Shown here in pieces: positions 45,158 through 55,712 of a DNA stretch of 64,000 nucleotides (positions within the stretch are counted from its first letter, which is position 1; each line of letters opens with the position of its first letter). Position numbers and translations under genes: made by a program. The stretch spans positions 5,472,011 through 5,536,010 of the forward strand of contig OX421495.1 of assembly GCA_949126835.1 (NCBI GenBank), written 5' to 3'. This DNA is from Anisus vortex. Taxonomy: Eukaryota > Mollusca > Gastropoda > Planorbidae. A model generated the notes under the pieces. That model saw nothing but the letters and a program-made list of their open reading frames with translations. It ran no database searches and had not been told where the DNA came from.

Positions 45158-46126
45158 GCCGGTCAGTGAATTGTGTTGGCCGGTCAGTGAATTGTGTTGG
45201 CCGGTCAGTGAATTGTGTTGGCCGGTCAGTGAATTGTGTTGGCCGGTCAGTGAATTGTGTTGGCCGGTCAGTGAATTGTGTTGGCCGGTCAGTGAATTGT
45301 GGTGGCCGGTCAGTGAATTGTGGTGGCCGGTCAGTGAATTGTGTTGGCCGGTCAGTGAATTGTGTTGGCCGGTCAGTGAATTGTGTTGGCCGGTCAGTGA
45401 ATTGTGGTGGCCGGTCAGTGAATTGTGGTGGCCGGTCAGTGAATTGTGGTGGCCGGTCAGTGAATTGTGGTGGCCGGTCAGTGAATTGTGGTGGCCGGTC
45501 AGTGAATTGTGGTGGCCGGTCAGTGAATTGTGGTGGCCGGTCAGTGAATTGTGTTGGCCGGTCAGTGAATTGTGTTGGCCGGTCAGTGAATTGTGTTGGC
45601 CGGTCAGTGAATTGTGTTGGCCGGTCAGTGAATTGTGTTGGCCGGTCAGTGAATTGTGTTGGCCGGTCAGTGAATTGTGTTGGCCGGTCAGTGAATTGTG
45701 TTGGCCGGTCAGTGAATTGTGTTGGCCGGTCAGTGAATTGTGGTGGCCGGTCAGTGAATTGTGTTGGCCGGTCAGTGAATTGTGTTGGCCGGTCAGTGAA
45801 TTGTGGTGGCCGGTCAGTGAATTGTGGTGGCCGGTCAGTGAATTGTGTTGGCCGGTCAGTGAATTGTGTTGGCCGGTCAGTGAATTGTGTTGGCCGGTCA
45901 GTGAATTGTGTTGGCCGGTCAGTGAATTGTGGTGGCCGGTCAGTGAATTGTGTTGGCCGGTCAGTGAATTGTGGTGGCCGGTCAGTGAATTGTGGTGGCC
46001 GGTCAGTGAATTGTGTTGGCCGGTCAGTGAATTGTGGTGGCCGGTCAGTGAATTGTGGTGGCCGGTCAGTGAATTGTGGTGGCCGGTCAGTGAATTGTGG
46101 TGGCCGGTCAGTGAATTGTGTTCACT
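45158..46126. repeat. 21-bp minisatellite, 46 units, two alleles of the unit
   Basis: The unit is GGCCGGTCAGTGAATTGTGT or GTGG-ending, followed by T or G. Only one position varies (T or G), encoding Val or Gly in the plus frame. In order, the units read T6 G2 T3 G7 T9 G1 T2 G2 T4 G1 T1 G2 T1 G4 T1. Because 21 is divisible by 3, several frames on both strands remain open for 360-420 codons (for example periodic GRSVNCV on plus and NSLTGHH on minus). No splice sites, domain or start context supports a protein. Confidence 0.95.
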
Positions 46127-47100
46127 GTGTTCGGTCACGGGGCTCGTGGGTTGATGCCCAGCCACCACACCACGTCGCATCGACGGGGAAAAAACGTGGA
46201 AACCACGATAAAACATGGAAACCACATTTTTCCCCCAGTCAATACGACGTGATGTGCCCGATGAGTAGGCATAAGGCCGGTTTTTGAGAGAGTTGAGTGG
46301 CGGTGGTGTTCGATTCATGGCTGCAGGCTTACATTAATGAGTTACTTACAATTAAGAATTAAGAGCACACTGGTAGGAATAACGCATGGGGACAGCCTCC
46401 TGTTTCCTCGTCCGATTATCATTGTACTGCCAAGAGGTTCCGAGACTCGGTCGGGAGGAGGCGATGAGCGCAACAGCCCGTCTCTAGCCCCGCTCTGGCG
46501 CCTGGTTTCCCAGGCCTCCAGTCTGGGAATGTGTGCTACCGGACGACAGTGTGCAGATATACGAGCGAGCCATCACGTCAATGATCCAAGGGGGCTTCCG
46601 CAGATGGGGGAGAGAAGATTCGTGCATGTACTGCGGATACCAAACCCTATGTTACTCGACACGCCACACTGACTTTGCCTCGGGGTGGCTAGTCTCAGAC
46701 AGGATCTTGCTGTGCACCCCTCCCCCCTTCAGGAGCCGTATAAAAATACGGAAAGTACCAGTAATCATTATAATTTTTTTTTTCACTGGGAAGCTGATAT
46801 AACTCTTCCATATTTTTCTTATGTATAGATCAGTGCATAATGCTGCAAGGTGAACACGAGTATAATCTCTAAGCCAAATAGTAGCAGGGAATAATAAGTA
46901 AGACGCCATGTCGAGGCAAATACAATATGGCCGCTTGATAAGCAGCAGAAAGAAGAACTTCCACTTGAACATTTCCTACTTGCACTCCAAATGTTAAATG
47001 AACAGCCAAAGTTATAAATGGAACAACCCGAAGTTCAGAGGGAACCTCTGATCAGGGAACAGCCGGAAAAAGCAGATTTTGTTTACAAATGGGAGCATGC
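46127..47100. other. Unique DNA; weak coding-like patch
   Basis: 46430-46690 is GC-richer and open in two plus frames (one includes DDSVQIYERAITSMIQGGFR and a CxxC), but I recognise no family. A retroelement relic is possible: the AGCCGTATAAAAATACGGAA motif at about 46734 resembles one at 56825 next to a LINE fragment. Confidence 0.35.
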
Positions 47101-47109
47101 TGTTCAACA

Positions 47110-49560
47110 GGTTTGTAGCATTGTTGTGGCTTGTACTTGTAGAAATAATGTGTGGGTTTTATACTTTTTATAGTATAGTATAGAAGAAGTGTGTGGCTAT
47201 AAGTAGAATTAGTGTGTGGCTTGAATTAGAATTAGTAAGTGGCTAGAAGTAGAATTAGTGTGTGACTAAAAGTAGAATTAGTGTGTGGCTAGAAGTAGAA
47301 TCAGTTTGTGGCTAGAAGTAGAATTAGTGTGTTGCTAGAAGTAGCCTAAGTGTGTGGCTATAAGTAGAATTAGTGTGTGGTTAGAAGTAGAATTAGTGTG
47401 TGGCTAGAAGTAGAATTAGTATGTGGCTAGAAGTAAGTGTGTGGCTAGAAGTAGAATTAGTGTGTGGCTAGAAGTAGAATTAGTATGTGGCTAGAAGTAA
47501 GTGTGTGGCTAGAAGTAGAACTAGTGTGTGGCTAGAAGTAGAATTAGTATGTGGCTAGAAGTAGAATTAGTATGTGGCTAGAAGTAAGTGTGTGGCTAGA
47601 AGTAGAACTAGTGTGTGGCTAGAAGTAGCATTAGTGTGTGGCTAGAAGTAGAACTAGTGTGTGGCTAGAAGTAGAACTAGTGTGTGGCTAGAAGTAGAAT
47701 TAGTATGTGGCTAGAAGTAAGTGTGTGGCTAGAAGTAGAACTAGTGTGTGGCTAGAAGTAGAATTAGTATGTGGCTAGAAGTAAGTGTGTGGCTAGAAGT
47801 AGAACTAGTGTGTGGCTAGAAGTAGAATTAGTATGTGGTTAGAAGTAGAACTAGTGTGTGGCTAGAAGTAGAATTAGTATGTGGCTAGAAGTAAGTGTGT
47901 GGCTAGAAGTAGAACTAGTGTGTGGCTAGAAGTAGAATTAGTGTGTGGCTAGAAGTAGAACTAGTGTGTGGCTAGAAGTAGAACTAGTGTGTGGCTAGAA
48001 GTAGAATTAGTATGTGGCTAAAAGTAAGTGTGTGGCTAGAAGTAGAACTAGTGTGTGGCTAGAAGTAGAATTAGTATGTGGCTAGAAGTAGGTGTGTGGC
48101 TAGAAGTAGAACTAGTGTGTGGCTAGAAGTAGAATTAGTATGTGGCTAGAAGTAGAATTAGTATGTGGCTAGAAGTAAGTGTGTGGCTAGAAGTAGAACT
48201 AGTGTGTGGCTAGAAGTAGCAATAGTGTGTGGCTAGAAGTAGAACTAGTGTGTGGCTAGAAGTAGAACTAGTGTGTGGCTAGAAGTAGAATTAGTATGTG
48301 GCTAGAAGTAAGTGTGTGGCTAGAAGTAGAACTAGTGTGTGGCTAGAAGTAGAATTAGTATGTGGCTAGAAGTAAGTGTGTGGCTAGAAGTAGAACTAGT
48401 GTGTGGCTAGAAGTAGAATTAGTATGTGGCTAGAAGTAGAACTAGTGTGTGGCTAGAAGTAGAATTAGTATGTGGCTAGAAGTAAGTGTGTGGCTAGAAG
48501 TAGAACTAGTGTGTGGCTAGAAGTAGAATTAGTGTGTGGCTAGAAGTAGAACTAGTGTGTGGCTAGAAGTAGAACTAGTGTGTGGCTAGAAGTAGAATTA
48601 GTATGTGGCTAGAAGTAAGTGTGTGGCTAGAAGTAGAACTAGTGTGTGGCTAGAAGTAGAATTAGTATGTGGCTAGAAGTAAGTGTGTGGCTAGAAGTAG
48701 AACTAGTGTGTGGCTAGAAGTAGAATTAGTATGTGGCTAGAAGTAAGTGTGTGGCTAGAAGTAGAACTAGTGTGTGGCTAGAAGTAGAATTAGTGTGTGG
48801 CTAGAAGTAGAATTAGTATGTGGCTAGAAGTAAGTGTGTGGCTAGAAGTAGAACTAGTGTGTGGCTAGAAGTAGAATAAGTGTGTGGCTAGAAGTAGAAT
48901 TAGTATGTGGCTAGAAGTAAGTGTGTGGCTAGAAGTAGAACTAGTGTGTGGCTAGAAGTAGAATTAGTGTGTGGCTAGAAGTAGAATTAGTATGTGGCTA
49001 GAAGTAAGTGTGTGGATAGAAGTAGAACTAGTGTGTGGCTAGAAGTAGAATTAGTGTGTGGCTAGAAGTAGAATTAGTATGTGGCTAGAAGTAAGTGTGT
49101 GGCTAGAAGTAGAACTAGTGTGTGGCTAGAAGTAGAATTAGTGTGTGGCTAGAAGTAGAATTAGTATGTGGCTAGAAGTAAGTGTGTGGCTAGAAGTAGA
49201 ACTAGTGTGTGGCTAGAAGTATAATTAGTGTGTGGCTAGAAGTAGAATTAGTGTGTGGCTAGAAGTAGAATTAGTATGTGGCTAGAAGTAAGTGTGTGTC
49301 TAGAAGTAGAATCAGTGTGTGGCTAGAAGTAGAACTAGTGTGTGGCTAGAAGTAGAAATAGTCTGTGGCTAGAAGTAGAATTAGTATGTGGCTAGAAGTA
49401 AGTGTGTGGCTAGAAGTAGAATCAGTGTGTGTCTAGAAGTAGAATTAGTGTGTGGCTAGAAGTAGAATAAGTGTGCGGCTAGAAGTAGAATTAGTGTGTG
49501 GCTAGAATTAGAATAAATGTGATGGAGAAAGTAGGTGGAAAGGTAGTGCGTGGCCTGCAA
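47110..49560. repeat. 21-bp / 16-bp mixed minisatellite (GTGTGGCTAGAAGTAGAATTA)
   Basis: A full 21-bp unit alternates with a shortened unit in which AGAAGTAGAATTAGTGTGTG is reduced to AGAAGTAAGTGTGTG. Higher-order blocks of about 60-100 bp recur. The short unit creates GTAAGTGTG, a perfect donor consensus, more than 20 times. The array sits upstream of gene-2 exon 1, possibly inside an intron. Confidence 0.93.
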
Positions 49561-49639
49561 AAGTACTGTTTATCCAGTAGTAAAAATTTGCATGTATCTT
49601 GTAGAAGTCGGGTGTGGCTGAAATTAAACTTGGCTTAAA

Positions 49640-50020
49640 GCAGAAATAAAGTGTGGTGGCTAAAAGTAGACTTATTGTGCGACTAAAATTAGATGCAGTG
49701 TGTGGCTAAAATTAGATGTAGTGTGTGGATAAAGTTAGATGTAGTGTGTGGATAAAATTAGATGTAGTGTGTGGCTAAAATTAGATGTAGTGTGTGGATA
49801 AAATTAGATGTAGTGTGAGGCTAAAATTAGATGTAGTGTGTGGATAAAATTAGATGTAGTGTGTGGATAAAATTAGATGTAGTGTGTGGCTAAGAGCAGA
49901 AGTATTGTGTGGCTAAAATGAGAAGTAGTGTGTGGCTAACATCAAAAGTAGTGTGTGGATAAAATTAGATATCGTGGGTGTGGCTAAGAGCAGAAAAAAT
50001 GTATGGCTAAAGATGAGAAG
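49640..50020. repeat. 22-bp array (GTGTGGATAAAATTAGATGTA)
   Basis: About 14 units of AGTGTGTGGCTAAAATTAGA plus TGT, a diverged continuation of the preceding array with its own unit type. Confidence 0.88.
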
Positions 50021-50105
50021 TGGTGTGTGGCTATATATAACACAAAACACACACACACAAATATAGACTATGTATATATAAATTTTATTTTTTGCATGCC
50101 GGAAG

Positions 50106-50240
50106 TAGCGCGCCAAGAGTCTGTAAGTGAACAGTGTCAAGGTCATCATAGTTTCTACATCCACCCAGAAGGCTCCTTCCACCAGAACACCTACAATATA
50201 GTGTACCGCCCCCCTCAGTTGAATGAAAGACTCGCGCCTG
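50106..50240 (+). CDS. Gene 2, exon 1 of the visible chain (unrecognised protein, N-terminus not found)
   Basis: The frame reads EVARQESVSEQCQGHHSFYI, then HPEGSFHQNTYNIVYRPPQL and NERLAPG. The donor CGCCTG|GTGAGT (50240/50241) ends in phase 1 and fits exon 2 exactly. The start is uncertain: AG acceptors at 50104-50105, 50107-50108 or 50133-50134 are possible, and an internal Met precedes at 50096. I do not recognise the family. Cys residues and later N-glycosylation sequons suggest an extracellular or luminal protein. The preceding 3 kb is satellite, so upstream exons must lie further away or outside the window. Confidence 0.6.
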
Positions 50241-50379
50241 GTGAGTACGTGGTGTTGTGTGATTGGTGGAGCGGACGGACGGACATACAGGCACTTAGCT
50301 GGACTTAATAAAAGATAGAGAGATTTCTAGATGGACGGATAGACGTACAGACTATAGAATGATCAAAAGTTTTGTAAAA

Positions 50380-50930
50380 AACAACAACAGACGAATTGAC
50401 CGATTGATCGATTAGTTGATTAATTTATTAGTTGATTGATTGATAAGCTGATTGACCGATTAGTTCATTGATTGATTAGTTGAGTGATCGATTAGTTCAT
50501 CGATCGATTATCTCATTAATTTATTAATGGATTTATTGATTATTTGATTGATCGATTAGATGATTGATCGATTAGTTAATTGATGGGTTAGTTGATTGAT
50601 TGGTTAGCTCATTGATCAGTTATTTAATTGATTAGTTGATTTATTGAGTAGTTGATTGATCGATTATTTGATTGATTGATTGGATAGTTGGATTGATTCG
50701 TTGATTGATCGATAAGTTGATTGATTGATTAGTTGACTGATTAGATAATTGATTGATTGATTAGTAAGTTGATTGATTGATTCGTTGATTGATTGATCAG
50801 TTAATTTATAGATTATTTGATTGATTGGTTAGTTGATTGATTGATTAATTGATTGATCAATTAGTTGATTTGTTGGTTAGCGGATTGATTAATTGATTGA
50901 TCGATTAGTTGATTGATCGATTTCCCATGA
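50380..50930. repeat. Degenerate (GATT)n / (GATTGATTAGTT)n repeat in gene-2 intron 1
   Basis: Tetranucleotide-based sequence such as TGATTGATTAGTTGATTGAT with frequent CGAT variants. Confidence 0.9.
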
Positions 50931-51055
50931 AAAGGTTTATGTCTGTCTCTCTGCCTATCTCGGTCTGTCTTTCTATCTCTGTCTCTCTGTGACTCCCTGA
51001 ATGTCCATCCGATACTCTCTCTCTCTCCTTCCATATCTGTCTGTCTCTCCGACAG

Positions 51056-51181
51056 GTGAAGCCAGACCTAGGTTCTGGTTGAACCCCAACACCTTCATGC
51101 ACGGTCCAGCGGTGGTCAGCATAGCCTGGTGCCAGCTCGGCCAACTGCACAATTGCGGGACACAACCTCGTCACAGCAACA
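51056..51181 (+). CDS. Gene 2, exon 2
   Basis: The acceptor CTCTCCGACAG|GTGAAG and donor CAACA|GTGAGT keep phase 1 to phase 1. It encodes GEARPRFWLNPNTFMHGPAV, VSIAWCQLGQLHNCGTQPRH and SN, with two Cys. The intron that follows opens with GTGAGTCAG and passes within 10 bases into a TCTG/TCTA microsatellite. The family is not recognised. The aromatic and Cys pattern fits a folded extracellular domain. Confidence 0.7.
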
Positions 51182-51187
51182 GTGAGT

Positions 51188-51580
<393 letters not shown>

Positions 51581-52479
51581 TGGCTGCGCTAAGGGGCAGA
51601 TGACCTGGAGAAGAAGGAGGGTGTGGCATGATCCGGGATGGGAGTGGAGGGGGTAGAGTTGCACGGAGAGTTGATAGATTAATAGGAAAGGTAAGGGGGG
51701 ATTGGGCTGTTGATTAGAGGAGGTAGTGTAATACTAGCAAGTTATTTTTTACAAGCTACTAGCTAGTTTACCCAGCGTTGCCCGGGGTAACAATTAGGCA
51801 TTCATTGAAGAACAAATGACACATGCTTTCTATTTTATAAATATAGATATAGGTAACATACACATGTTGTCATCCGCAATTTAAAGTTAAATAACTTGAT
51901 TTTGAATCCAGGTCATCCGCGAGCGAGTAGGGGAATCAAAAAACTTTGCTAGGGAGAACATACGGGAAACGAAATCGCAAAAGTAAAATAAAAGGTCACG
52001 TGTTTTTAAATTAACCAATCGGAATCGCAATCGACACACACATCCTACTTTATAAATAAAATATTATTATAGATTTGGTGGGTTTGATTTGATAATGGTG
52101 TTCATAAAGCAACGGATATTATTAATTTCTGAACTCGTATTGAACATTTTACCGGGTTTACTACCATTATAAAGCACAGACTTAGCACAGAAAATTTAAT
52201 AGACATATGATTATGCTTTAAAAAAAAAACTTGACTAGTGGTAGAGTGTGACTTGGCTAGTTTGTATGTCCTGGGTTTAAACCCTCTTTATATTCTTGTA
52301 TAATTTCTGAACACAAGACGATGATTTAGTAGTCTGTAAAGCATAAGAAGGAAACAGGGAAAAACTGACATAAAACTGGCCACACAATCCCCCGTGGCCT
52401 GGCCTATTACTTAACAATGCTACTCGAATAGGGCATTGTGTTGGGCGCGCGATAACTCAGTGGGCTTGAAACTAATGGG
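51581..52479. other. Intron 2 of gene 2, no exon seen
   Basis: Contains a reverse SINE family-2 end (51758-51800) and a possible degraded SINE (GGTTTAAACC at about 52270). Confidence 0.5.
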
Positions 52480-52529
52480 GTTGGTTGGCACTGCACTGGA
52501 CACGGAATCATCCCACAGACCGTTTCCAC

Positions 52530-52752
52530 GAACCCAAGGAACATCCCTTACATGAAAGTCTTGAGTTTGGATTTCTGTTTACTCAGTCTACTCAGCTCTG
52601 ATGGGTACCTGACCTTAGTTGAGGTAAAGTAAAGGCGGCAGTGCATTGTGCTGGCCACACAATCACCAAGTGTGCCGTGGCCACAGAAACTGGTGAACGC
52701 TGTTTCACCGGCCATATGATCAATTTGGTCCGAAGGGTACTTTACTTTTTTT
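52530..52752 (+). mobile_element. SINE (family 1) in gene-2 intron 2
   Basis: TCTACTCAGCTCTGATGGGT, GAGGTAAAGTAAAGGCGGC, CCGTGGCCACAGAAACTGG, then CAATTTGGTC and GTACTTTACTTTT. The tRNA head is poorly conserved. It ends only about 12 bases before the acceptor of exon 3, so its T-rich tail now supplies part of the polypyrimidine tract (TTTACTTTTTTTCTCACACA). Confidence 0.8.
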
Positions 52753-52764
52753 CTCACACACCAG

Positions 52765-52928
52765 ACAGGCGATGGAGCAAGACGAAGAACAACCGTGTCG
52801 AGGCAGACAGGAGGCGTGACGATTGTATGGTCGTGGCCCCCGGGGACGTCAACGCCCACCTGGAAGGCAAGGAGAAAAATATGACAGTGAAGGCGTATCC
52901 CAGCTTCCTGTTGCCCTACGTGAACAAA
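52765..52928 (+). CDS. Gene 2, exon 3
   Basis: The acceptor CACACACCAG|ACAGG (phase 1) and donor AACAAA|GTAAGT (phase 0) fit both neighbours. It encodes RRWSKTKNNRVEADRRRDDC, MVVAPGDVNAHLEGKEKNMT and VKAYPSFLLPYVNK, including an N-x-T sequon (NMT). The last 18 exon bases and the donor form the first copy of a 44-bp tandem repeat. A shift of the acceptor to the next AG (52768) would break the frame, which fixes the start. Confidence 0.72.
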
Positions 52929-53086
52929 GTAAGTGCCCATCTGGTAGGACACTGTTGCCCTACGTGAACAAAATGAGTGTCCAGCTCGTAGGACACTGTT
53001 GCCCTACGTGAACAAAGTAAGTGCCCAGCTGGTAGGACACTGTTGCCCTACGTGAACAAAATGAGTGTCCATCTGGTGGGGACTCT
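52911..53086. repeat. 44-bp tandem repeat made of the exon 3 end plus its splice donor, 4 copies
   Basis: Copies start at 52911, 52955, 52999 and 53043. Each has 18 exonic bases (TTGCCCTACGTGAACAAA) followed by intronic bases. Copies 1 and 3 keep GTAAGT. Copies 2 and 4 read ATGAGT, so the donor GT is destroyed. Copy 1 is the real junction at 52928/52929, and copy 3 is an intact decoy donor at 53016/53017. Confidence 0.92.
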
Positions 53087-53631
53087 GCAGCCGCACAGCT
53101 TTGTTATGGTAGAACGTCAGTTTCTTCTTTTTTTTAAAGATTAGTATTAATTTATACTTGCCCAAGTGCCATCCCTTGCCCCAGTACTATCACTTGGCCA
53201 AGAATATCAGTTGCCCAATCCTTTCCTTAGATCAGGACTATGACTTGCACAAGAATATAGATTTCACAACGACATCTATTGCTTGTTGAGCATCTGTACG
53301 CAGCCTCCTGCGTCAACCAGTAGCAGTTTGAAGGCTTCACGACGAGGCAATGTGCACGATATTGAAGTCTAAAACGAGGGCGTACTGTCATTCTCTATCC
53401 GTAGTTTCGTAAAAAGGGTATCACGCAGATTGTGCACACAGCGGGATTGTGTGACCAACTCGACAAATAATCATGTTTTTAACTCAACATCAATTATCTG
53501 TATTCAACGTAAGATTTTATGTTGGTTTTTGGACTGAAAAACAAATAATAATAATCATCACTAAATGTCCATTGGCGCATCGTTTAAGTTTGTTCCTCTG
53601 AATCTACTGTCTTTCTATCTGTCTGGACCAG
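53087..53631. other. Rest of gene-2 intron 3
   Basis: Unique sequence, nothing recognised beyond the repeat at its 5' end. Confidence 0.5.
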
Positions 53632-53792
53632 TGTGTCCGGCTGCGGCTGGTGTTTGCGGACCCCAAGACGGAGCAGCTGGTCGGTGAGCACGGGCACCTG
53701 AAGCATGGCCGCGAGTCGGACAGCGACCCCATGATGGAGATGTCCCATTTGCTGAGGAATATGCACTCGCTCAAGCTAAACCTGAGATACAG
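53632..53792 (+). CDS. Gene 2, exon 4
   Basis: The acceptor CTGTCTGGACCAG|TGT (phase 0) and donor GATACAG|GTGAGA (phase 2) are consistent with exons 3 and 5. It encodes CVRLRLVFADPKTEQLVGEH, GHLKHGRESDSDPMMEMSHL and LRNMHSLKLNLRY. The Leu/Val-alternating start suggests a beta strand. The exon's last 8 or 9 bases and its donor are the founding unit of a 23-bp tandem array. Confidence 0.75.
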
Positions 53793-54150
53793 GTGAGAGA
53801 TTGCATAAGATACATTTGAGACATTGCATAAGATACAGGTGAGAGATTGCATAAGATACATAGGAGACATTGCATAAGATACGGGTGAGACATTGCATAA
53901 GATACGGGTGAGACATTGCATAAGATACGGGTGAGACATTGCATAAGATACGGGTGAGACATTGCATAAGATACGGGTGAGACATTGCATAAGATACGGG
54001 TGAGAGATTGCATAAGATACAGGTGAGAGATTGCATAAAATACGGGTGAGACATTGCATAAGATACGGGTGAGACATTGCATAAGATACGGGTGAGACAT
54101 TGCATAAGATACGGGTGAGACATTGCATAAGATACAGGTGAGAGATACGG
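53784..54150. repeat. 23-bp tandem array of the exon 4 splice donor, about 15 copies
   Basis: Unit GTGAGACATTGCATAAGATA plus CGG or CAG. Almost every copy contains ATACAG|GTGAGA or ATACGG|GTGAGA, i.e. the true exon 4 junction sequence repeated. Early copies show T or A changes (ATTTGAGAC, ATAGGAGAC) that kill the GT. 23 is not a multiple of 3, so use of successive copies would shift the frame. Confidence 0.95.
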
Positions 54151-54170
54151 TACGCACGCCGAACGCCACC

Positions 54171-54353
54171 CAGTGCCGTTGCTAGGGATTTGGGGGTCCG
54201 GGGGGCTTGGCCTCTTTGGGGGCCCCTGCATTTTGACATTCGACATTATGACATAAGAAAAAGAAAAAAAATGCACTCCTTTGGGGGCCCCCCTGAAGTA
54301 GGGGCCCGGGGGGACTTTCGAATTTGGACCCCCCTCCCCTAGCTACGCCACTG
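54171..54353. mobile_element. 183-bp hAT MITE
   Basis: Ends CAGTGCCGTTGCTAGGG and CCCCTAGCTACGCCACTG are an imperfect inverted repeat of the CAGTGGCGTAGC type. The 8-bp duplication ACGCCACC is at 54163-54170 and 54354-54361. G/C-rich interior, no coding. Confidence 0.85.
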
Positions 54354-54450
54354 ACGCCACCGTTATTGCTGAGACAGGCTAGATAGATTTAAAACACTAG
54401 TTATTGTCCACTCACCCACACACACGTATAACCAGCTTATGTTATCACAG

Positions 54451-54590
54451 TGGCTCCGTGCTGGGCCTACCGGAAGTGCAGGTGGAGGAGAACCACGGAG
54501 GCGTGAAGAGAATGAAGAGGGTCCGTTACCGCACCATGCCGGTCAGCTGGATTGATCTGGACCACCGGAAGCCGAGTATCCATGTCGTGG
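54451..54590 (+). CDS. Gene 2, exon 5
   Basis: The acceptor GTTATCACAG|T (phase 2) and donor GTCGTGG|GTAAAT (phase 1) fit. It encodes SGSVLGLPEVQVEENHGGVK, RMKRVRYRTMPVSWIDLDHR and KPSIHVV. A basic KRMKRVRYR patch may be a cleavage or binding site. The donor is weak at +5 (A), and it is followed by a 36-bp array. Confidence 0.72.
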
Positions 54591-54600
54591 GTAAATACAC

Positions 54601-54840
54601 ACAGGTCTATCTAAGGTCATCATAAACTTTCCTTATCCTGGTCGATGTAAGATCATCGTAACCTTGTTTGTCATGGTCTATGTAAGGTCATCATAAAATT
54701 TCCTTATCCTCGTCTACGTAAGGTCATCATAACCTTTCATTACCCAGGTCTACGTAAGGTCATCATAACCTTTCATTACCCAGGTCTATGTAAGATCATC
54801 ATAACCTTGTTTGTCATGGTCTATGTAAGGTTTTCGTATA
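54601..54840. repeat. 36-bp array after exon 5
   Basis: About 6-7 units of GGTCTACGTAAGGTCATCAT plus AACCTTTCATTACCCA. Each unit carries CTACGTAAGG or CTATGTAAGG, a donor-like string. It starts 11 bases after the exon 5 donor. Confidence 0.88.
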
Positions 54841-55106
54841 CTGAGATTAACCATTAAGCTAATTAAGCACGGGCATGGGGCATCAAGGAAAAAGGGGAGG
54901 TGGGGGGCATCACACAAATGTTTCATAGCAAGAATGTACCCTGCTTTGAAGCAGAAGAGACGGTCGAGCATTTGCTTTTAGACTGCCCTGGCTTGCAGGA
55001 GGAAAGAGTGGATGGGAACGGTCAACGGTTTACACCGAACCTATACGGTGATTTAGCTGTGCTACGTAGTACAAGTGTGTTTGTCCTCCCTATCCTAAGA
55101 GATTAG
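54841..55106 (+). pseudogene. LINE C-terminal fragment in gene-2 intron 5
   Basis: The frame from about 54890 reads FEAEETVEHLLLDCPGLQEE and then LYGDLAVLRSTSVFVLPILR-stop. The ETxEHxLxxCPxxxxxR motif is the usual C-terminal Cys/His region of RNase-H-bearing non-LTR elements. The upstream Cys pair is lost. 5'-truncated. Confidence 0.7.
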
Positions 55107-55712
55107 TCTCGATTCGATCACTCCGGTGAAGTGAGGTTTAAAGTCTGTACCCTTGATCAGTGGGCTAATGGTATAACTGAACCCGGAATAAAGGGACTTA
55201 AGATTACATTACCAAGAAACGTTTTATCAAAGAATTAACGATTTGAAACAAGGAAAAAAACAAACTAACTGTAAGTTTTGTTTGATTTTAATGAATAAAA
55301 AAAGATTTTATGGTTTATTATTCTTTTTATTTATTTTGAATTACACATATACAAGAGGATTGTGGAAAAGGGAGGGGGGGGGGGGCGGGGTAAAAATCTA
55401 TCAGTGATTACAGCATCTCTGTGTTTTAATTTAGACATGAAATTACAGGTCCTGCAAACTCTATATTGGCGGTTATCAAACATTAATGATAAGTTTTATT
55501 ACATCCGTATATTATATCTAACATTTTAAAAATTAAAATGGTATATACTGCAATTAACTATATTTTTTTTAATAATCCAATTAATTATCTGAGTCAGTTA
55601 TAGCCTATAGTTAAGTCTTTTGACCTATCGTGAGTCAATAATAGTTGAATAAATTTTAGTGCTAATGGATTTTGTCGTCCCTGCCCTATCCCTCTTCCCG
55701 ATTTCCTACCAG
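55107..55712. other. Rest of gene-2 intron 5
   Basis: AT-rich sequence with a poly-G tract at 55373-55385. It ends in the acceptor CTACCAG at 55712. Confidence 0.6.

Noticed and set aside
45043..46318. Open frames of 362-422 codons on both strands
   Set aside because: Translations of a 21-bp minisatellite; three frames on two strands are open at once and nothing outside the array supports them.
46337..46802. Overlapping frames with a CxxC and DDSVQIYERA segment
   Set aside because: Two competing frames and no family match; may be an old retroelement piece, so not called as a gene.
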